A stretch of 64,000 nucleotides of DNA, taken from Ectopseudomonas toyotomiensis (GTDB lineage: Bacteria > Pseudomonadota > Gammaproteobacteria > Pseudomonadales > Pseudomonadaceae). The position numbers and the translations under genes are program-made. Position 1 is the first letter of the stretch; every line of letters starts with the position of its first letter. The stretch is from positions 357,899 to 421,898 of the forward strand of contig NZ_FOXK01000006.1 in assembly GCF_900115695.1 (NCBI RefSeq), given 5' to 3'. Of the stretch, positions 18,757 through 27,924 are shown in pieces. Under the pieces are notes generated by a model. The model did not search any database and was not told the origin of the DNA. It was given only the letters and a program-made list of their open reading frames with translations.

Positions 18757-18870
18757 CAGAATTCCTTAACGCAGAGAAATGCCGGTTCTTTCACTACGCC
18801 CGCCATATGAAAAATGGCGCACGCCGCGCATGAATGACTACGGGGATATGTTTCAAGCTGCAACAGCTGT

Positions 18871-19110
18871 TCAGGCCTTGCGCAGCCAATAGCGGTAAAT
18901 GCCTGCCTCGAGCTCTTCATGCAGCAGCGCATGCCCGGCCAGGCTGGCGAAGGCGCGAAAGTCGCGCTGCGAGCCGGCGTCAGTGGCGCTGACCTTGAGC
19001 ACCGCGCCACTGGCCAGGCGATTGAGTTCGAGCTTGGCCTTGAGCAAGGGCAGCGGGCAGTTCAGCCCACAGGCATCGAGTTCAGCATCGAAAGCCGGTA
19101 CGTCTGTCAT
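18871..19110 (-). CDS. TusA-like sulfur carrier protein
   Basis: This 79-residue protein of the SirA/TusA/YeeD fold has the sulfur-carrier Cys in the motif LDACGLNCPLPLLKAKLEL (CPxP) near residues 10-28. The P. aeruginosa protein in the same gene neighbourhood, PA1006, is a TusA-like persulfide protein required for molybdenum homeostasis and nitrate respiration. By synteny this is probably its orthologue. Two adjacent ATG codons exist; the second (19110) has AGGAG 6 bases upstream and is preferred. The gene is divergent from the bepA-type protease. Confidence 0.85.
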   Translation of the reverse strand: MTDVPAFDAELDACGLNCPLPLLKAKLELNRLASGAVLKVSATDAGSQRDFRAFASLAGHALLHEELEAGIYRYWLRKA

Positions 19111-19218
19111 CATCTACTCCTGATAGGTCGGCTAGGATACCCAAGCCGCCACAACCCTGGCCAGCGCGGTAGCTGGCCGGCTACAGTAACGCCTTTGCCT
19201 CCCGAGAGCCCTGAGTGC

Positions 19219-20652
19219 ATGACTTTTCTGCGCCCCACCCTGCTGACGCTGGCCTGCCTGTTCGCCGCCCACACGGGTGCCAGTGACCTGCCGTCGCTAG
19301 GCGACGCCAGCTCCTCGATCGTCTCGCCCCAGCAAGAACACCAGCTCGGCCGTGCCTGGCTCGGCCTGCTGCGTGGACAGGTTTCACAACTGGACGATCC
19401 GCAACTGAAGGATTTCGTCGAGACCAGCGTCTATCGTCTGTCGGAAACCAGCCAACTGCAGGACCGCCGCCTGGAGTTCGTGTTGCTCAACAGCCCGCAG
19501 CTCAACGCCTTCGCCGCCCCCGGCGGGATCGTCGGGGTCAACGGTGGCCTGTTCCTTTATGCCCAGACCGAAGCCGAGTACGCCTCGGTCATGGCGCACG
19601 AATTGGCGCACTTGTCGCAGCGCCACTTCGCCCGTGGCGTCGAAGCCCAGCAACGCATGCAACTGCCGCTGATGGCCGCCATGCTTGCCGGTATCGTCGC
19701 CGCTGCTGCAGGTGCTGGTGATGCGGGCATCGCCACCATCATGTCGACCCAGGCCGCTGCCATTCAGGAACAACGGCGTTTCTCCCGGCAGAACGAACAG
19801 GAGGCCGACCGCATCGGCCTGGTCAACCTGGAAAAGGCGGGCTACGACCCACGCGCCATGCCGCTGATGTTCGAACGGCTGATGCGTCAGTACCGTTACG
19901 ACGCCCGCCCGCCGGAATTCCTGCTCACCCACCCGGTGTCGGAATCGCGTATTGCCGACACCCGCAACCGCGCCGAGCAGTACCCGGCCACTGGCCGCGA
20001 AGATAGCTTGCGCTACCAGTTGATGCGCGCCCGCGTGCAACTGACCTACGAAGAGACGCCGGGCGTTGCGGCCAAGCGCTTTCGCGCCATGCTCGACGAG
20101 AACCCTGGCCTCGACGCCGCACGCTACGGCCTGGTACTGGCGCAGATGAAAACCGGCCAACTCGCCGAAGCCGGTGAAACCCTGGCGCCGCTGCTGAGCA
20201 AGACCCCGGACGATATCACCTACAACCTGGCGCAGATCGAGCTGGATATGGCGGCCAACCGCCTGGACGCTGCCGAGCGACGTCTGGAGCGCATGTTCAC
20301 CCTCTACCCGAGCAACTACCCATTGCAGCAGGCTCGCGTCGATCTGCTGCTCAAGCAGCAACGCATCGCCGATGCCGAGCGCGCCCTGGACAATCTGCTC
20401 AAGACTCGCGCAAAGGACCCGGACGTCTGGTACCAGGTCGCCGAGGTGCGTGGCCTGAGTGGCAATACCATCGGCCTGCACCAGGCACGCGCGGAGTTCT
20501 TCGCCCTGGTCGGCGACTACAACCAGGCCATCGAGCAGCTGGACTTCGCCAAGCGCCGTGCCAGCAACAACTTCCAGCTGGCCTCGCGCATCGATGCCCG
20601 TCAGCGCGAACTCTCCGAAGAGAAGCGCCTGGTCGAACAGATGTTGCGCTGA
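19219..20652 (+). CDS. bepA: Periplasmic M48 metalloprotease/chaperone BepA
   Basis: BepA helps assemble and degrades outer-membrane proteins such as LptD at the BAM complex. The protein is 477 residues. It has a signal peptide (about 1-21), an M48 domain with VMAHELAHLSQRH (His127, Glu128, His131) and third zinc ligand Glu195 in NEQEADRIG, and a His238 switch residue in LLTHPVSESRI. A C-terminal TPR region runs from about 265. The start is set by the signal peptide at 19219. The earlier in-frame extension would overlap the tusA-like gene. The ribosome binding site is weak. Confidence 0.92.
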   Translation: MTFLRPTLLTLACLFAAHTGASDLPSLGDASSSIVSPQQEHQLGRAWLGLLRGQVSQLDDPQLKDFVETSVYRLSETSQLQDRRLEFVLLNSPQLNAFAAPGGIVGVNGGLFLYAQTEAEYASVMAHELAHLSQRHFARGVEAQQRMQLPLMAAMLAGIVAAAAGAGDAGIATIMSTQAAAIQEQRRFSRQNEQEADRIGLVNLEKAGYDPRAMPLMFERLMRQYRYDARPPEFLLTHPVSESRIADTRNRAEQYPATGREDSLRYQLMRARVQLTYEETPGVAAKRFRAMLDENPGLDAARYGLVLAQMKTGQLAEAGETLAPLLSKTPDDITYNLAQIELDMAANRLDAAERRLERMFTLYPSNYPLQQARVDLLLKQQRIADAERALDNLLKTRAKDPDVWYQVAEVRGLSGNTIGLHQARAEFFALVGDYNQAIEQLDFAKRRASNNFQLASRIDARQRELSEEKRLVEQMLR

Positions 20653-20659
20653 TCCGGAG

Positions 20660-20800
20660 CATGGCGGTGCGCACGGCGCACCCTACCCGTCGCCCATGGC
20701 AGCACCGTAGGGTGCGCTGCGCGCACCGATAACGGCGTGGTATCCCGGATGCAATCCGGGAAACGGCGCCCCCGGAATTGCATCCGAGCGACGAAAGCCT
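20660..20800. repeat. Cluster of palindromic intergenic repeats
   Basis: GGTGCGCACGGCGCACCCTAC (20666-20686) faces GTAGGGTGCGCTGCGCGCACC (20707-20727). A second pair, ATCCCGGATGCAATCCGGG against CCCGGAATTGCATCCGAG, follows. Each half can also form its own hairpin. These are typical pseudomonad extragenic palindromes. Confidence 0.6.
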
Positions 20801-20822
20801 GCGAATACCGCCCCACAAAAAG

Positions 20823-20849
20823 AAGCCCCGCACTTGGCGGGGCTCTTTT
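20823..20849. terminator. Bidirectional terminator between bepA and gdhB
   Basis: AGCCCCGC-CACTTG-GCGGGGCT is followed by CTTTTAT on the plus strand and CTTCTTTTTG on the minus strand. It can serve the converging bepA and gdhB genes. Confidence 0.8.
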
Positions 20850-20864
20850 ATTTAAGCGCACGGC

Positions 20865-23800
20865 TCAGGCGCTTTGCGCCAGGTCCATCAGCTCGCGGTT
20901 GGCCACCGCGTACATGGCGTAGTCGGTGCCGGTTGCCGAACGCAGCTCGGCCAGCATCGCCTTCCAGCGGTCGACCAGGCGTTGATGCTGGTCGAGCCAC
21001 AGGGCCACGCGCGCTTCGATTTCCTGCGGACCATCGGCCATCTGCAGCACCGACACGGTGATCGCACGCTGCTGCCAGTCCAGATCATCACGGAAGGCCT
21101 CGCGGGCCAGCGCCTGCCAGTTGTTCTCCACCGGCAGATTGGTGATCTGCTGCAGGTACCAGGACAGCTCCAGGGAGCCGCCAACGGCGAAGTAGGCAGT
21201 CGCCACTTCACTGGCATCCTTGCCAGTGACGTCCGCTGCTTCGATGATCGGCAGCAAGGTGTACAGATGACTGGTGCCGGCGACCACGCGGGCCAGCTCT
21301 TCCGGCGTGCCGGCTTCGACGAAGCTCTGATAGCGCGCCAGCCACTGCTCGCGGGCCGGGCCTTCGAGCAGTTCGTCCAGGCGGCCGACCAGCGCTTCGA
21401 TGCGCGGTGCGAAATGCGCCACGTCGCGCGCGGCGTCCAGCTCGTTACGGCGGCTGCGCAGGAACCAGCGCGTGGCGCGGCGGCCCAGGCGCATCAGCTC
21501 GTCCATCAACTGCAGTTGCAGATCGGCCGAGACCTTGTAGTCCAGCGCCTCGATCTGCGACCACCAGTGCGGCAGGCGGAACAGATCACGCACTATGACG
21601 TAGGCACCGGCGACGTTGGCCGCGCTCATGCCAGTGGACTCCTTCAGACGCTGCACGAAGGTGATGCCCATGTGGTTGACCAGGTCGTTGGCGATCTGCG
21701 TGCTGACGATTTCGCGCTTGAGGCGGTGACGGCGCATGGCGTCGCCGAACTTCTCAGTGAGGATTGGCGGGAAGGCGGTCTCCATCTCGCGCGCCAGGTA
21801 ATCGTCGTCCGGCACCAGGGACTTGAGCAGCGACTCCTTGAGGTCGATCTTGCTGTAGGAAATCAGCACCGACAGCTCCGGCCGGGTCAGGCCCTGGCCG
21901 TTGGTGGCGCGCTCATTGAGCTCCTCGTCCGACGGCAGGAACTCCAGGGCGCGGTCCAGCTTGCCGGCGCTTTCCAGCGCGTTCATCAGGCGCTTGTACT
22001 CGCCGACGCGCTCGCGGGCGCGGCGCTCGGCCAGGGACAGCGCCTGGGTCTGCTTGTAGTTGTTGCCGAGCACCAGCTCGGACACATCGTCGGTCATCTC
22101 GGCCAGCAGCTTGTTGCGCTGCTTCTCGGTCATGTCGCCACCAGAGACGATCTCGCCGAGCAGGATCTTGATGTTCACCTCGTGGTCGGAGCAGTCCACA
22201 CCACCGGCGTTGTCGATGAAGTCGGTGTTGCTGGCGCCGCCATGCAGGCCGAACTCGACACGGCCAAGCTGGGTCATGCCCAGGTTGCCGCCCTCGCCCA
22301 CCACCTTGGCGCGCAGTTCACGTCCGTCCACGCGCAGCGCGTCGTTGGCCTTGTCGCCGACGTCGGCGTGGCTTTCCTTGCTGGATTTGACGTAGGTGCC
22401 GATACCGCCATTCCACAGCAGGTCGACCGGTGCCTTGAGCAGCGCGTTGAGCAGCTCGGTGGGCGCCAGCTTGTCGGCGGCGATATCGAAGCGCGCCTTC
22501 ATCTGCGGGGTGATGGCGATGCTCTTGGCGCTGCGCAGGAAGATGCCGCCGCCCTCGGAGATCAGCTTGCTGTCGTAGTCGGCCCAGCTCGAACGCGGCA
22601 AGTCGAACAGACGCTTGCGCTCGGCGAAGCTCTTGGCCGCATCCGGGTTCGGATCGATGAAGATGTGCATGTGGTTGAAGGCGGCCACCAGCTGCAGCTT
22701 GTCCGACAGCAGCATGCCGTTGCCGAACACGTCGCCGGCCATGTCGCCGATGCCGATCACGGTGACGTTGTCCTTCTGCACGTCGATGCCGCGCTCGCGG
22801 AAGTGGCGCTGCACCGAGACCCAGCCGCCCTTGGCGGTGATGCCCATGCCCTTGTGGTCGTAACCGGCCGAACCGCCGGAGGCGAAGGCGTCGCCGAGCC
22901 AGAAGCCGTACTCGGCAGCGATGCCGTTGGCGATGTCGGAGAAGGTCGCGGTGCCCTTGTCCGCCGCCACCACCAGATAGGGGTCGTCGGCATCATGGCG
23001 CACCACGTTCTGCGGCGGCACCACCTCACCTTCCTTGAGGTTGTCGGTGATGTCCAGCAGGCCGCTGATGAAGATGCGGTAGCAGGCGATGCCCTCGGCC
23101 ATCACCTCGTCACGCGAGCCGCCGACCGGCATCTTGCGCGGTACGAAGCCGCCCTTGGCGCCCATCGGCACGATAACCGCGTTCTTTACCTGCTGCGCCT
23201 TGACCAGGCCGAGCACTTCGGTACGGAAGTCCTCTTCACGATCCGACCAGCGCAGACCGCCACGGGCCACGTCGCCGAAGCGCAGGTGCACGCCTTCGAC
23301 GCGCGGGCTGTAGACGAAGATTTCGAACTTCGGCACCGGACGCGGAATCTCCGGAATCAGGCGCGGGCTGAGTTTGAAGCTGAAATAGGACTTGGCCGCG
23401 CCGCTGGCGTCGGTCTGGAAGAAGTTGGTACGCAGGGTGGCTTTGATCAGGTCCAGATAGCGACGCAGGATGCGGTCTTCGTTGAGCACGGCGACGTTGT
23501 CCAGCGCGGCGAGGATGGCCTGTTCAAGCTTCTGCTGCTTGTCTTCCAGATCCTCGGCGGCGAGCTTGCGCGCGAGGTAGAAACGGGTGCGGAACAGGCG
23601 CACCAGCTCCTTGGCGATGTTGGCGTGGTTGATCAGAGTCGCAGCGATATAGCTGAGGTCGAAGCCCAGGCGGATCTGCTTCAGGTAGCGCGCGTAGGCA
23701 CGCAGCAGCGCCACTTCACGCCAGGGCATGGCGGCGGTCAGCACTAGGCGGTTGAATGCATCGTTCTCGGCATCGCCGCCGACGATGTGAATGAAGGCGT

Positions 23801-25706
23801 CCTGCAGGGTGTCGTTGAGCTGCTGGATGTCGACGTCCAGGCCTTCGGCGTAGGTGAAGGCGAAGTCGTGAATCCAGAACTCGCGGCCGTCATTGCGGCG
23901 CAGCTTGTAGGGGAACTCGCCTAGCACGCGCAGGCCGAGGTTCTCCAGAATCGGCAGCACGTCGGACAGCGGCAGCGGCGTGTCGGCGTGATACAGCTTG
24001 CAGTGCAGTTGCTGCCCTGCCTGGGCCAATGGCTGGTAGAAGCTCATCACCAGCGGTTTGTCATTGCTCAGGCTGAGCAGGTGCTGCATGTCCACCACCG
24101 CCGAGTGCGGGGCGAAACGCTCGCGGTAACCGGCCGGGAAGCCGCCGGGGAACTCGGCCAGGACGTTGGTGCCCTGGGCTTCGCCGAGGCTTTCGACCAT
24201 CAGGCTGGCGTAGTCGTCCTTCCACGATCGGCAGGCCTGGATGACTTCCTTCTCCAGACGCACCGGGTCGATCTGGGTCTTGTTCTTCGGGTCGACGCGC
24301 AGGATGAACTGCACGCGCGCCAGCACCGACTCGGAGAAGAAGGTCCAGAACTCGCAATCGGTGGCCTGCAGGCGCTCCATCAGCACCTGCTGGATCTTCA
24401 TCCGGGTTTCGGTGGAGTAGACGTCGCGCGGCACGTAGGCCAGGCAGTAGCAGAAGCGGCCGTAGGGATCGCGGCGCAGGAACACGCGAATCTTGTTGCG
24501 CTCCTGGATCTGCACGATGGACAGCGCGGTATTGAACAGGTCGTCCACCGGGGTCTGGAACAGGTCGTCACGCGGCAGCACTTCCAGTACCTGGGCCAGT
24601 TCCTTGCCCAGGTGGGCACTGCTGTCGAAGCCCGAACGCTGCTTTATCACGTCCACCTTGCGGCGGATATAGGGGATGTTCCATACGCTCTCGGCATACA
24701 CCGCCGAGGTGTACAGGCCCATGAAGCGGCATTCCTTGACCACGTTGCCCTTGGCATCGAGCTCGCGGATGGAAACGAAATCCGGATAGGCCGGACGATG
24801 CACACGGCTCGGCACTGCAGCCTTGGCGAAGGACAACAGCTGCGGCTCGCGCAGGTAGGCCACCGCCTCAGGCTCGATGTGCAGCTCCTCGGCGGACAAT
24901 CCGGTGCGCAGGCGTTTGGACAGGCCCAGCAGGGATTTCTCGTCGTAGACCATGCTGCCGCCATCGGCGGTCGGGGCGACGGTAAATTCCTCGTAACCGA
25001 GGAAGGTGAAGTGGTTGTCCAGCAACCAGTTCAGGTAGACCTTGATTTCATCCAGTTCGGCCTTGTCTACCTTGAGCTTGGCGCGATCCAGCCAGGCCAG
25101 CAGCTCGCGCGCCTTGGCCTTCATCGGCTGGAAGTCAGCGACGCTCATGCGCACATCGCTGAAGACTTCGTGGATGGCCCTCTCCAGGGTTTTCAGTTCG
25201 GCGGAGCTGGAGCAACGGTCGATTTCCAGGAACATCAGCGCTTCCTGCAGCACACCCTCGCCCTGGGTACCACGCGGGAGAATTTCCAGCAGTTGGCCAT
25301 TCTTGTCACGGCGCACGCTGAACACGCTGTTCTGCAGGGTGTGGATACTGTAGCCATGGCGATTGAGCTCCATGCGCACCGAGTCGACCAGGAACGGGAT
25401 GTCGCCATGCAGGATTTCCACCGCGGTGTGGGTGGACTGCCAGCCGTGCTTCTCGTAATCGGGGTTGAAAGTGCGCACCTGCGGCTTGGCGTGATCGAAA
25501 TGCTCCAGCATGTGCCAGGCCGACAGGGTGCAGCCGACCAGATCAGACAAACGCCGCTGGGTCAACTCCTCGAGGGCGATGATGCCGAAGAACTGTTCGG
25601 CGAATAGGGCTACTTGTGGCAGCGCCTGCTCACTCACGTGCTGTGCCAGGGCCGCTTGCAGTTGGTGCTGGAAGTCGGCTTTGCTGGCCGCCGTAAAGAA
25701 CGCCAT
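20865..25706 (-). CDS. gdhB: NAD-specific glutamate dehydrogenase, large 180-kDa class
   Basis: GdhB oxidises glutamate to 2-oxoglutarate with NAD for amino-acid catabolism. The protein is 1613 residues, the size of the L_180 class described in Streptomyces and P. aeruginosa. The N-terminal half is regulatory (ACT-like segments). The catalytic region begins around residue 800 with ARGGLRWSDREEDFRTEVLGL and PMGAKGGFVPRK, and the Rossmann region GIGDMAGDVFGNGML is near 985. The C-terminal helical part is family-specific. GGAG precedes the ATG by 8 bases. It stands directly before the putative 5-oxoproline locus, whose product is glutamate, so the neighbours could feed it; that link is only contextual. 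Confidence 0.95.
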   Translation of the reverse strand: MAFFTAASKADFQHQLQAALAQHVSEQALPQVALFAEQFFGIIALEELTQRRLSDLVGCTLSAWHMLEHFDHAKPQVRTFNPDYEKHGWQSTHTAVEILHGDIPFLVDSVRMELNRHGYSIHTLQNSVFSVRRDKNGQLLEILPRGTQGEGVLQEALMFLEIDRCSSSAELKTLERAIHEVFSDVRMSVADFQPMKAKARELLAWLDRAKLKVDKAELDEIKVYLNWLLDNHFTFLGYEEFTVAPTADGGSMVYDEKSLLGLSKRLRTGLSAEELHIEPEAVAYLREPQLLSFAKAAVPSRVHRPAYPDFVSIRELDAKGNVVKECRFMGLYTSAVYAESVWNIPYIRRKVDVIKQRSGFDSSAHLGKELAQVLEVLPRDDLFQTPVDDLFNTALSIVQIQERNKIRVFLRRDPYGRFCYCLAYVPRDVYSTETRMKIQQVLMERLQATDCEFWTFFSESVLARVQFILRVDPKNKTQIDPVRLEKEVIQACRSWKDDYASLMVESLGEAQGTNVLAEFPGGFPAGYRERFAPHSAVVDMQHLLSLSNDKPLVMSFYQPLAQAGQQLHCKLYHADTPLPLSDVLPILENLGLRVLGEFPYKLRRNDGREFWIHDFAFTYAEGLDVDIQQLNDTLQDAFIHIVGGDAENDAFNRLVLTAAMPWREVALLRAYARYLKQIRLGFDLSYIAATLINHANIAKELVRLFRTRFYLARKLAAEDLEDKQQKLEQAILAALDNVAVLNEDRILRRYLDLIKATLRTNFFQTDASGAAKSYFSFKLSPRLIPEIPRPVPKFEIFVYSPRVEGVHLRFGDVARGGLRWSDREEDFRTEVLGLVKAQQVKNAVIVPMGAKGGFVPRKMPVGGSRDEVMAEGIACYRIFISGLLDITDNLKEGEVVPPQNVVRHDADDPYLVVAADKGTATFSDIANGIAAEYGFWLGDAFASGGSAGYDHKGMGITAKGGWVSVQRHFRERGIDVQKDNVTVIGIGDMAGDVFGNGMLLSDKLQLVAAFNHMHIFIDPNPDAAKSFAERKRLFDLPRSSWADYDSKLISEGGGIFLRSAKSIAITPQMKARFDIAADKLAPTELLNALLKAPVDLLWNGGIGTYVKSSKESHADVGDKANDALRVDGRELRAKVVGEGGNLGMTQLGRVEFGLHGGASNTDFIDNAGGVDCSDHEVNIKILLGEIVSGGDMTEKQRNKLLAEMTDDVSELVLGNNYKQTQALSLAERRARERVGEYKRLMNALESAGKLDRALEFLPSDEELNERATNGQGLTRPELSVLISYSKIDLKESLLKSLVPDDDYLAREMETAFPPILTEKFGDAMRRHRLKREIVSTQIANDLVNHMGITFVQRLKESTGMSAANVAGAYVIVRDLFRLPHWWSQIEALDYKVSADLQLQLMDELMRLGRRATRWFLRSRRNELDAARDVAHFAPRIEALVGRLDELLEGPAREQWLARYQSFVEAGTPEELARVVAGTSHLYTLLPIIEAADVTGKDASEVATAYFAVGGSLELSWYLQQITNLPVENNWQALAREAFRDDLDWQQRAITVSVLQMADGPQEIEARVALWLDQHQRLVDRWKAMLAELRSATGTDYAMYAVANRELMDLAQSA

Positions 25707-25934
25707 GGTTTTGCTCCATTGGGCTGGTGGTTCGACAGGAGGTCTGGATCGCTGTCGTAAGGTGTTAGTTCAACGTTAGTCCATGAAGCGACGATGACAC
25801 TTGCAAGTCGCATGCGGACCGGCGTGAAGGGAGCGACCGACTGGTCACATATAGCCAGCGAGCTTAACGAGGGATGACCCGCAACCGCTTGCGGCGCTGC
25901 GACATTTTCTTTCAAGGCTGCACCGGCACGGTGC

Positions 25935-25978
25935 AAAAAGAAAAAGCCATGGCCCGCCAGCGCAGCGCGAGCGGGCCA
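25935..25978 (-). terminator. Terminator of the TRAP operon
   Basis: On the minus strand TGGCCCGC and GCGGGCCA form a stem, followed by ATGGCTTTTTCTTTTTG. It lies just after the dctM stop. The 282-base gap to gdhB holds nothing else I recognise except the gdhB leader. Confidence 0.75.
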
Positions 25979-25988
25979 GGGAGAGAGA

Positions 25989-27305
25989 TCAGGTGCCGCG
26001 CATCGCTTGAGGCAGCGCCAGCACGATCTGCGGGAACAAGGTGATCAGGATCGCCGCCAGCACCAGCAGGAGGAAGAACGGAAAGCTGGCACGCGCCACC
26101 GCGCCCAGGTTGCGCCCGGTGAGGTTCTGGATGACGAACAGGTTGAAACCCACCGGCGGGGTGATCTGCGCCATTTCCACCACCAGGATGACGAAGATGC
26201 CGAACCACAGCAGATCGATCCCGGCAGCCTGCACCGCCGGCAGAATCACTGCAGTGGTCAGCAGGATGATCGAGATGCCGTCGAGAAAGCAGCCCAGGGC
26301 GATGAAGAACAACGTCAGCGCCAGCAGCAACAGGTACGGCGACAGCTGTTTGGCGATGATCCAATCGGCCAGCGCCGCCGGCAGGCCGGTGAAGCTCATG
26401 GCCGAGGTCAGGTAGGCCGCGCCGAGCAGGATGAAGAAGATCATGCACGAGGTGCACACCGCGCCCATCAGGCTGGCCATGAAGGTTTCCCGGGTCAGCG
26501 ACCCCGAGAGCAGCGCGATCAGCAGCGCACCGACCACCCCCACTGCCGCTGCCTCGGTGGCCGTGGCGATGCCGCCGTAGATCGAACCAATCACCGCGAC
26601 GATCAGGCCCAGCACCGGAATCAGCAGTTTGGCTCGGCGCAGTTTTTCCATGAACGGCAGGCGCTCGCCCTCCTCCGGCAGCTTGCTGCGATTGCAGGCA
26701 GACCAGAGCATCAGATAACCGCTGAAAATCGCCAGCAGCAGCAGGCCCGGCAGAATGCCGGCGATGAACAGACGCGAGATCGATACCTGTGCCGCCACGC
26801 CATAGACGATCATCATGATCGACGGCGGAATCAGCAAACCTAGCGTGCCGGCACCAGCCAGCGAGCCCATGGCGATGGATTCCGGGTAGCCGCGCGACTT
26901 CAGCTCGGGCAGAGAGATACGGCCGATGGTGGCAGCGGTGGCAGCGGAAGAGCCACTGACCGCGGCGAACAGGCCGCAGCCGAACACGTTGACGTGCAGC
27001 AGCCGCCCAGGCAGGCCCCGCATCCACGGCGCCAGACCGTTGAACATGTCTTCGGAAAGACGCGTGCGATAGAGAATCTCGCCCATCCAGATGAACAGCG
27101 GCAGCGCCGTCAGTGTCCAGCTGGCACTGGAAGCCCAACTGATGGAAGCGAGGATCGAGCCGGCCGGCGCACCGCCGAACAGCTCCATGCCGATGATGCC
27201 GACGCCAAGCAATGACAGGGCAACCCAGACGCCGCCGCCAAGCAGAACGAACAGCGCCAGCAGCAGGGTGATTGTAATAATTGTGTAGTCCACGGGTTCA
27301 CTCAC
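25989..27305 (-). CDS. TRAP transporter large permease DctM
   Basis: This 438-residue integral inner-membrane protein of the DctM/TRAP-large family has about 12 hydrophobic segments, with the family stretches AVSGSSAATAATIG and GTLGLLIPPSIMMIVYGV and the C-terminal ITPPVGFNLFVIQ. It is the ion-driven translocation unit that works with DctQ and the periplasmic receptor DctP. The frame opens with GTG at 27305, and I see no strong ribosome binding site. It follows dctQ by 46 bases and ends before a terminator. In context it probably imports 5-oxoproline. Confidence 0.9.
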   Translation of the reverse strand: MSEPVDYTIITITLLLALFVLLGGGVWVALSLLGVGIIGMELFGGAPAGSILASISWASSASWTLTALPLFIWMGEILYRTRLSEDMFNGLAPWMRGLPGRLLHVNVFGCGLFAAVSGSSAATAATIGRISLPELKSRGYPESIAMGSLAGAGTLGLLIPPSIMMIVYGVAAQVSISRLFIAGILPGLLLLAIFSGYLMLWSACNRSKLPEEGERLPFMEKLRRAKLLIPVLGLIVAVIGSIYGGIATATEAAAVGVVGALLIALLSGSLTRETFMASLMGAVCTSCMIFFILLGAAYLTSAMSFTGLPAALADWIIAKQLSPYLLLLALTLFFIALGCFLDGISIILLTTAVILPAVQAAGIDLLWFGIFVILVVEMAQITPPVGFNLFVIQNLTGRNLGAVARASFPFFLLLVLAAILITLFPQIVLALPQAMRGT

Positions 27306-27351
27306 GAATGCAGTGCGGCGATGGCCGCAATTAGGGGTCGAGCCCGCAGGC

Positions 27352-27858
27352 TCACTCGCTCATCGCCGTACCGGCTTCGGCAGCTTCGAAGCGTTTGCCC
27401 TGACAGCTCAGCACCAGGCGCTCGGCCATGGCCACCACCAGAATCAGCGTGCCAAGCAACATCGGCAGCTGCGGCAACCACATGGGAATCGGCAACAGAC
27501 CGGACGACACTTCCTTGAACTCGTAGGACTCCAGAACGAACAACGCGCAGTACCAGGCCATATAGGTGGCGATCCCCAACCCGACCAGCGTGGCCAATAC
27601 ATCGACTACACGGCGACCGCCAGCGGGCAGCAGGCGCAACAGCAGTTCCACACGGATGTGCGCGCCGCGCTGCAGTGCATAGGGCAAGGCGAGAAAGCCC
27701 GACGCAGCCATCGCGTAGGCGGCGAACTCATCGGCGGCGGGCACCATGGTGCCCAGTTGGCGGGCGACGATCTGTGCCACGACGAGTACACAGATCAGGA
27801 CGAGAAACACGCCGGACAACCATCCGGACAGGGTGTAGAGCTTGTGCAGTGGGGTCAT
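27352..27858 (-). CDS. TRAP transporter small permease DctQ
   Basis: This 168-residue protein has four hydrophobic segments, the DctQ fold. Family residues are seen in LVVAQIVARQLG and SGFLALPYALQRGAHIRVELLL. It partners with DctM in the inner membrane. The ATG at 27858 has GGGAG 9 bases upstream, preferred over a TTG two codons earlier. It sits between dctP and dctM, the usual order. A hairpin separates it from dctP, which would let the receptor be made in excess of the permease. Confidence 0.88.
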   Translation of the reverse strand: MTPLHKLYTLSGWLSGVFLVLICVLVVAQIVARQLGTMVPAADEFAAYAMAASGFLALPYALQRGAHIRVELLLRLLPAGGRRVVDVLATLVGLGIATYMAWYCALFVLESYEFKEVSSGLLPIPMWLPQLPMLLGTLILVVAMAERLVLSCQGKRFEAAEAGTAMSE

Positions 27859-27885
27859 TAACAACGGGCTCCCTGGTCAAGCCAC

Positions 27886-27917
27886 GAGAAAAGCCCGCCG
27901 CAACCAGCGCGGCGGGC
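27886..27917 (-). terminator. Partial terminator/attenuator between dctP and dctQ
   Basis: On the minus strand GCCCGCCGC-GCTGGTT-GCGGCGGGC is a perfect 9-bp stem, followed by TTTTC. Within an operon such a hairpin usually reduces downstream expression relative to the receptor gene. Confidence 0.7.
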
Positions 27918-27924
27918 AGCAGAG

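Noticed and set aside
18871..19113. Start of the TusA-like gene at 19113
   Set aside because: The first of two adjacent ATG codons leaves only 3 bases to AGGAG; the second at 19110 has a better 6-base spacing.
20874..23747. 957-residue open frame on the plus strand opposite gdhB
   Set aside because: It is a shadow of the gdhB reading frame in high-GC DNA; no domain is recognisable and GdhB on the other strand is certain.
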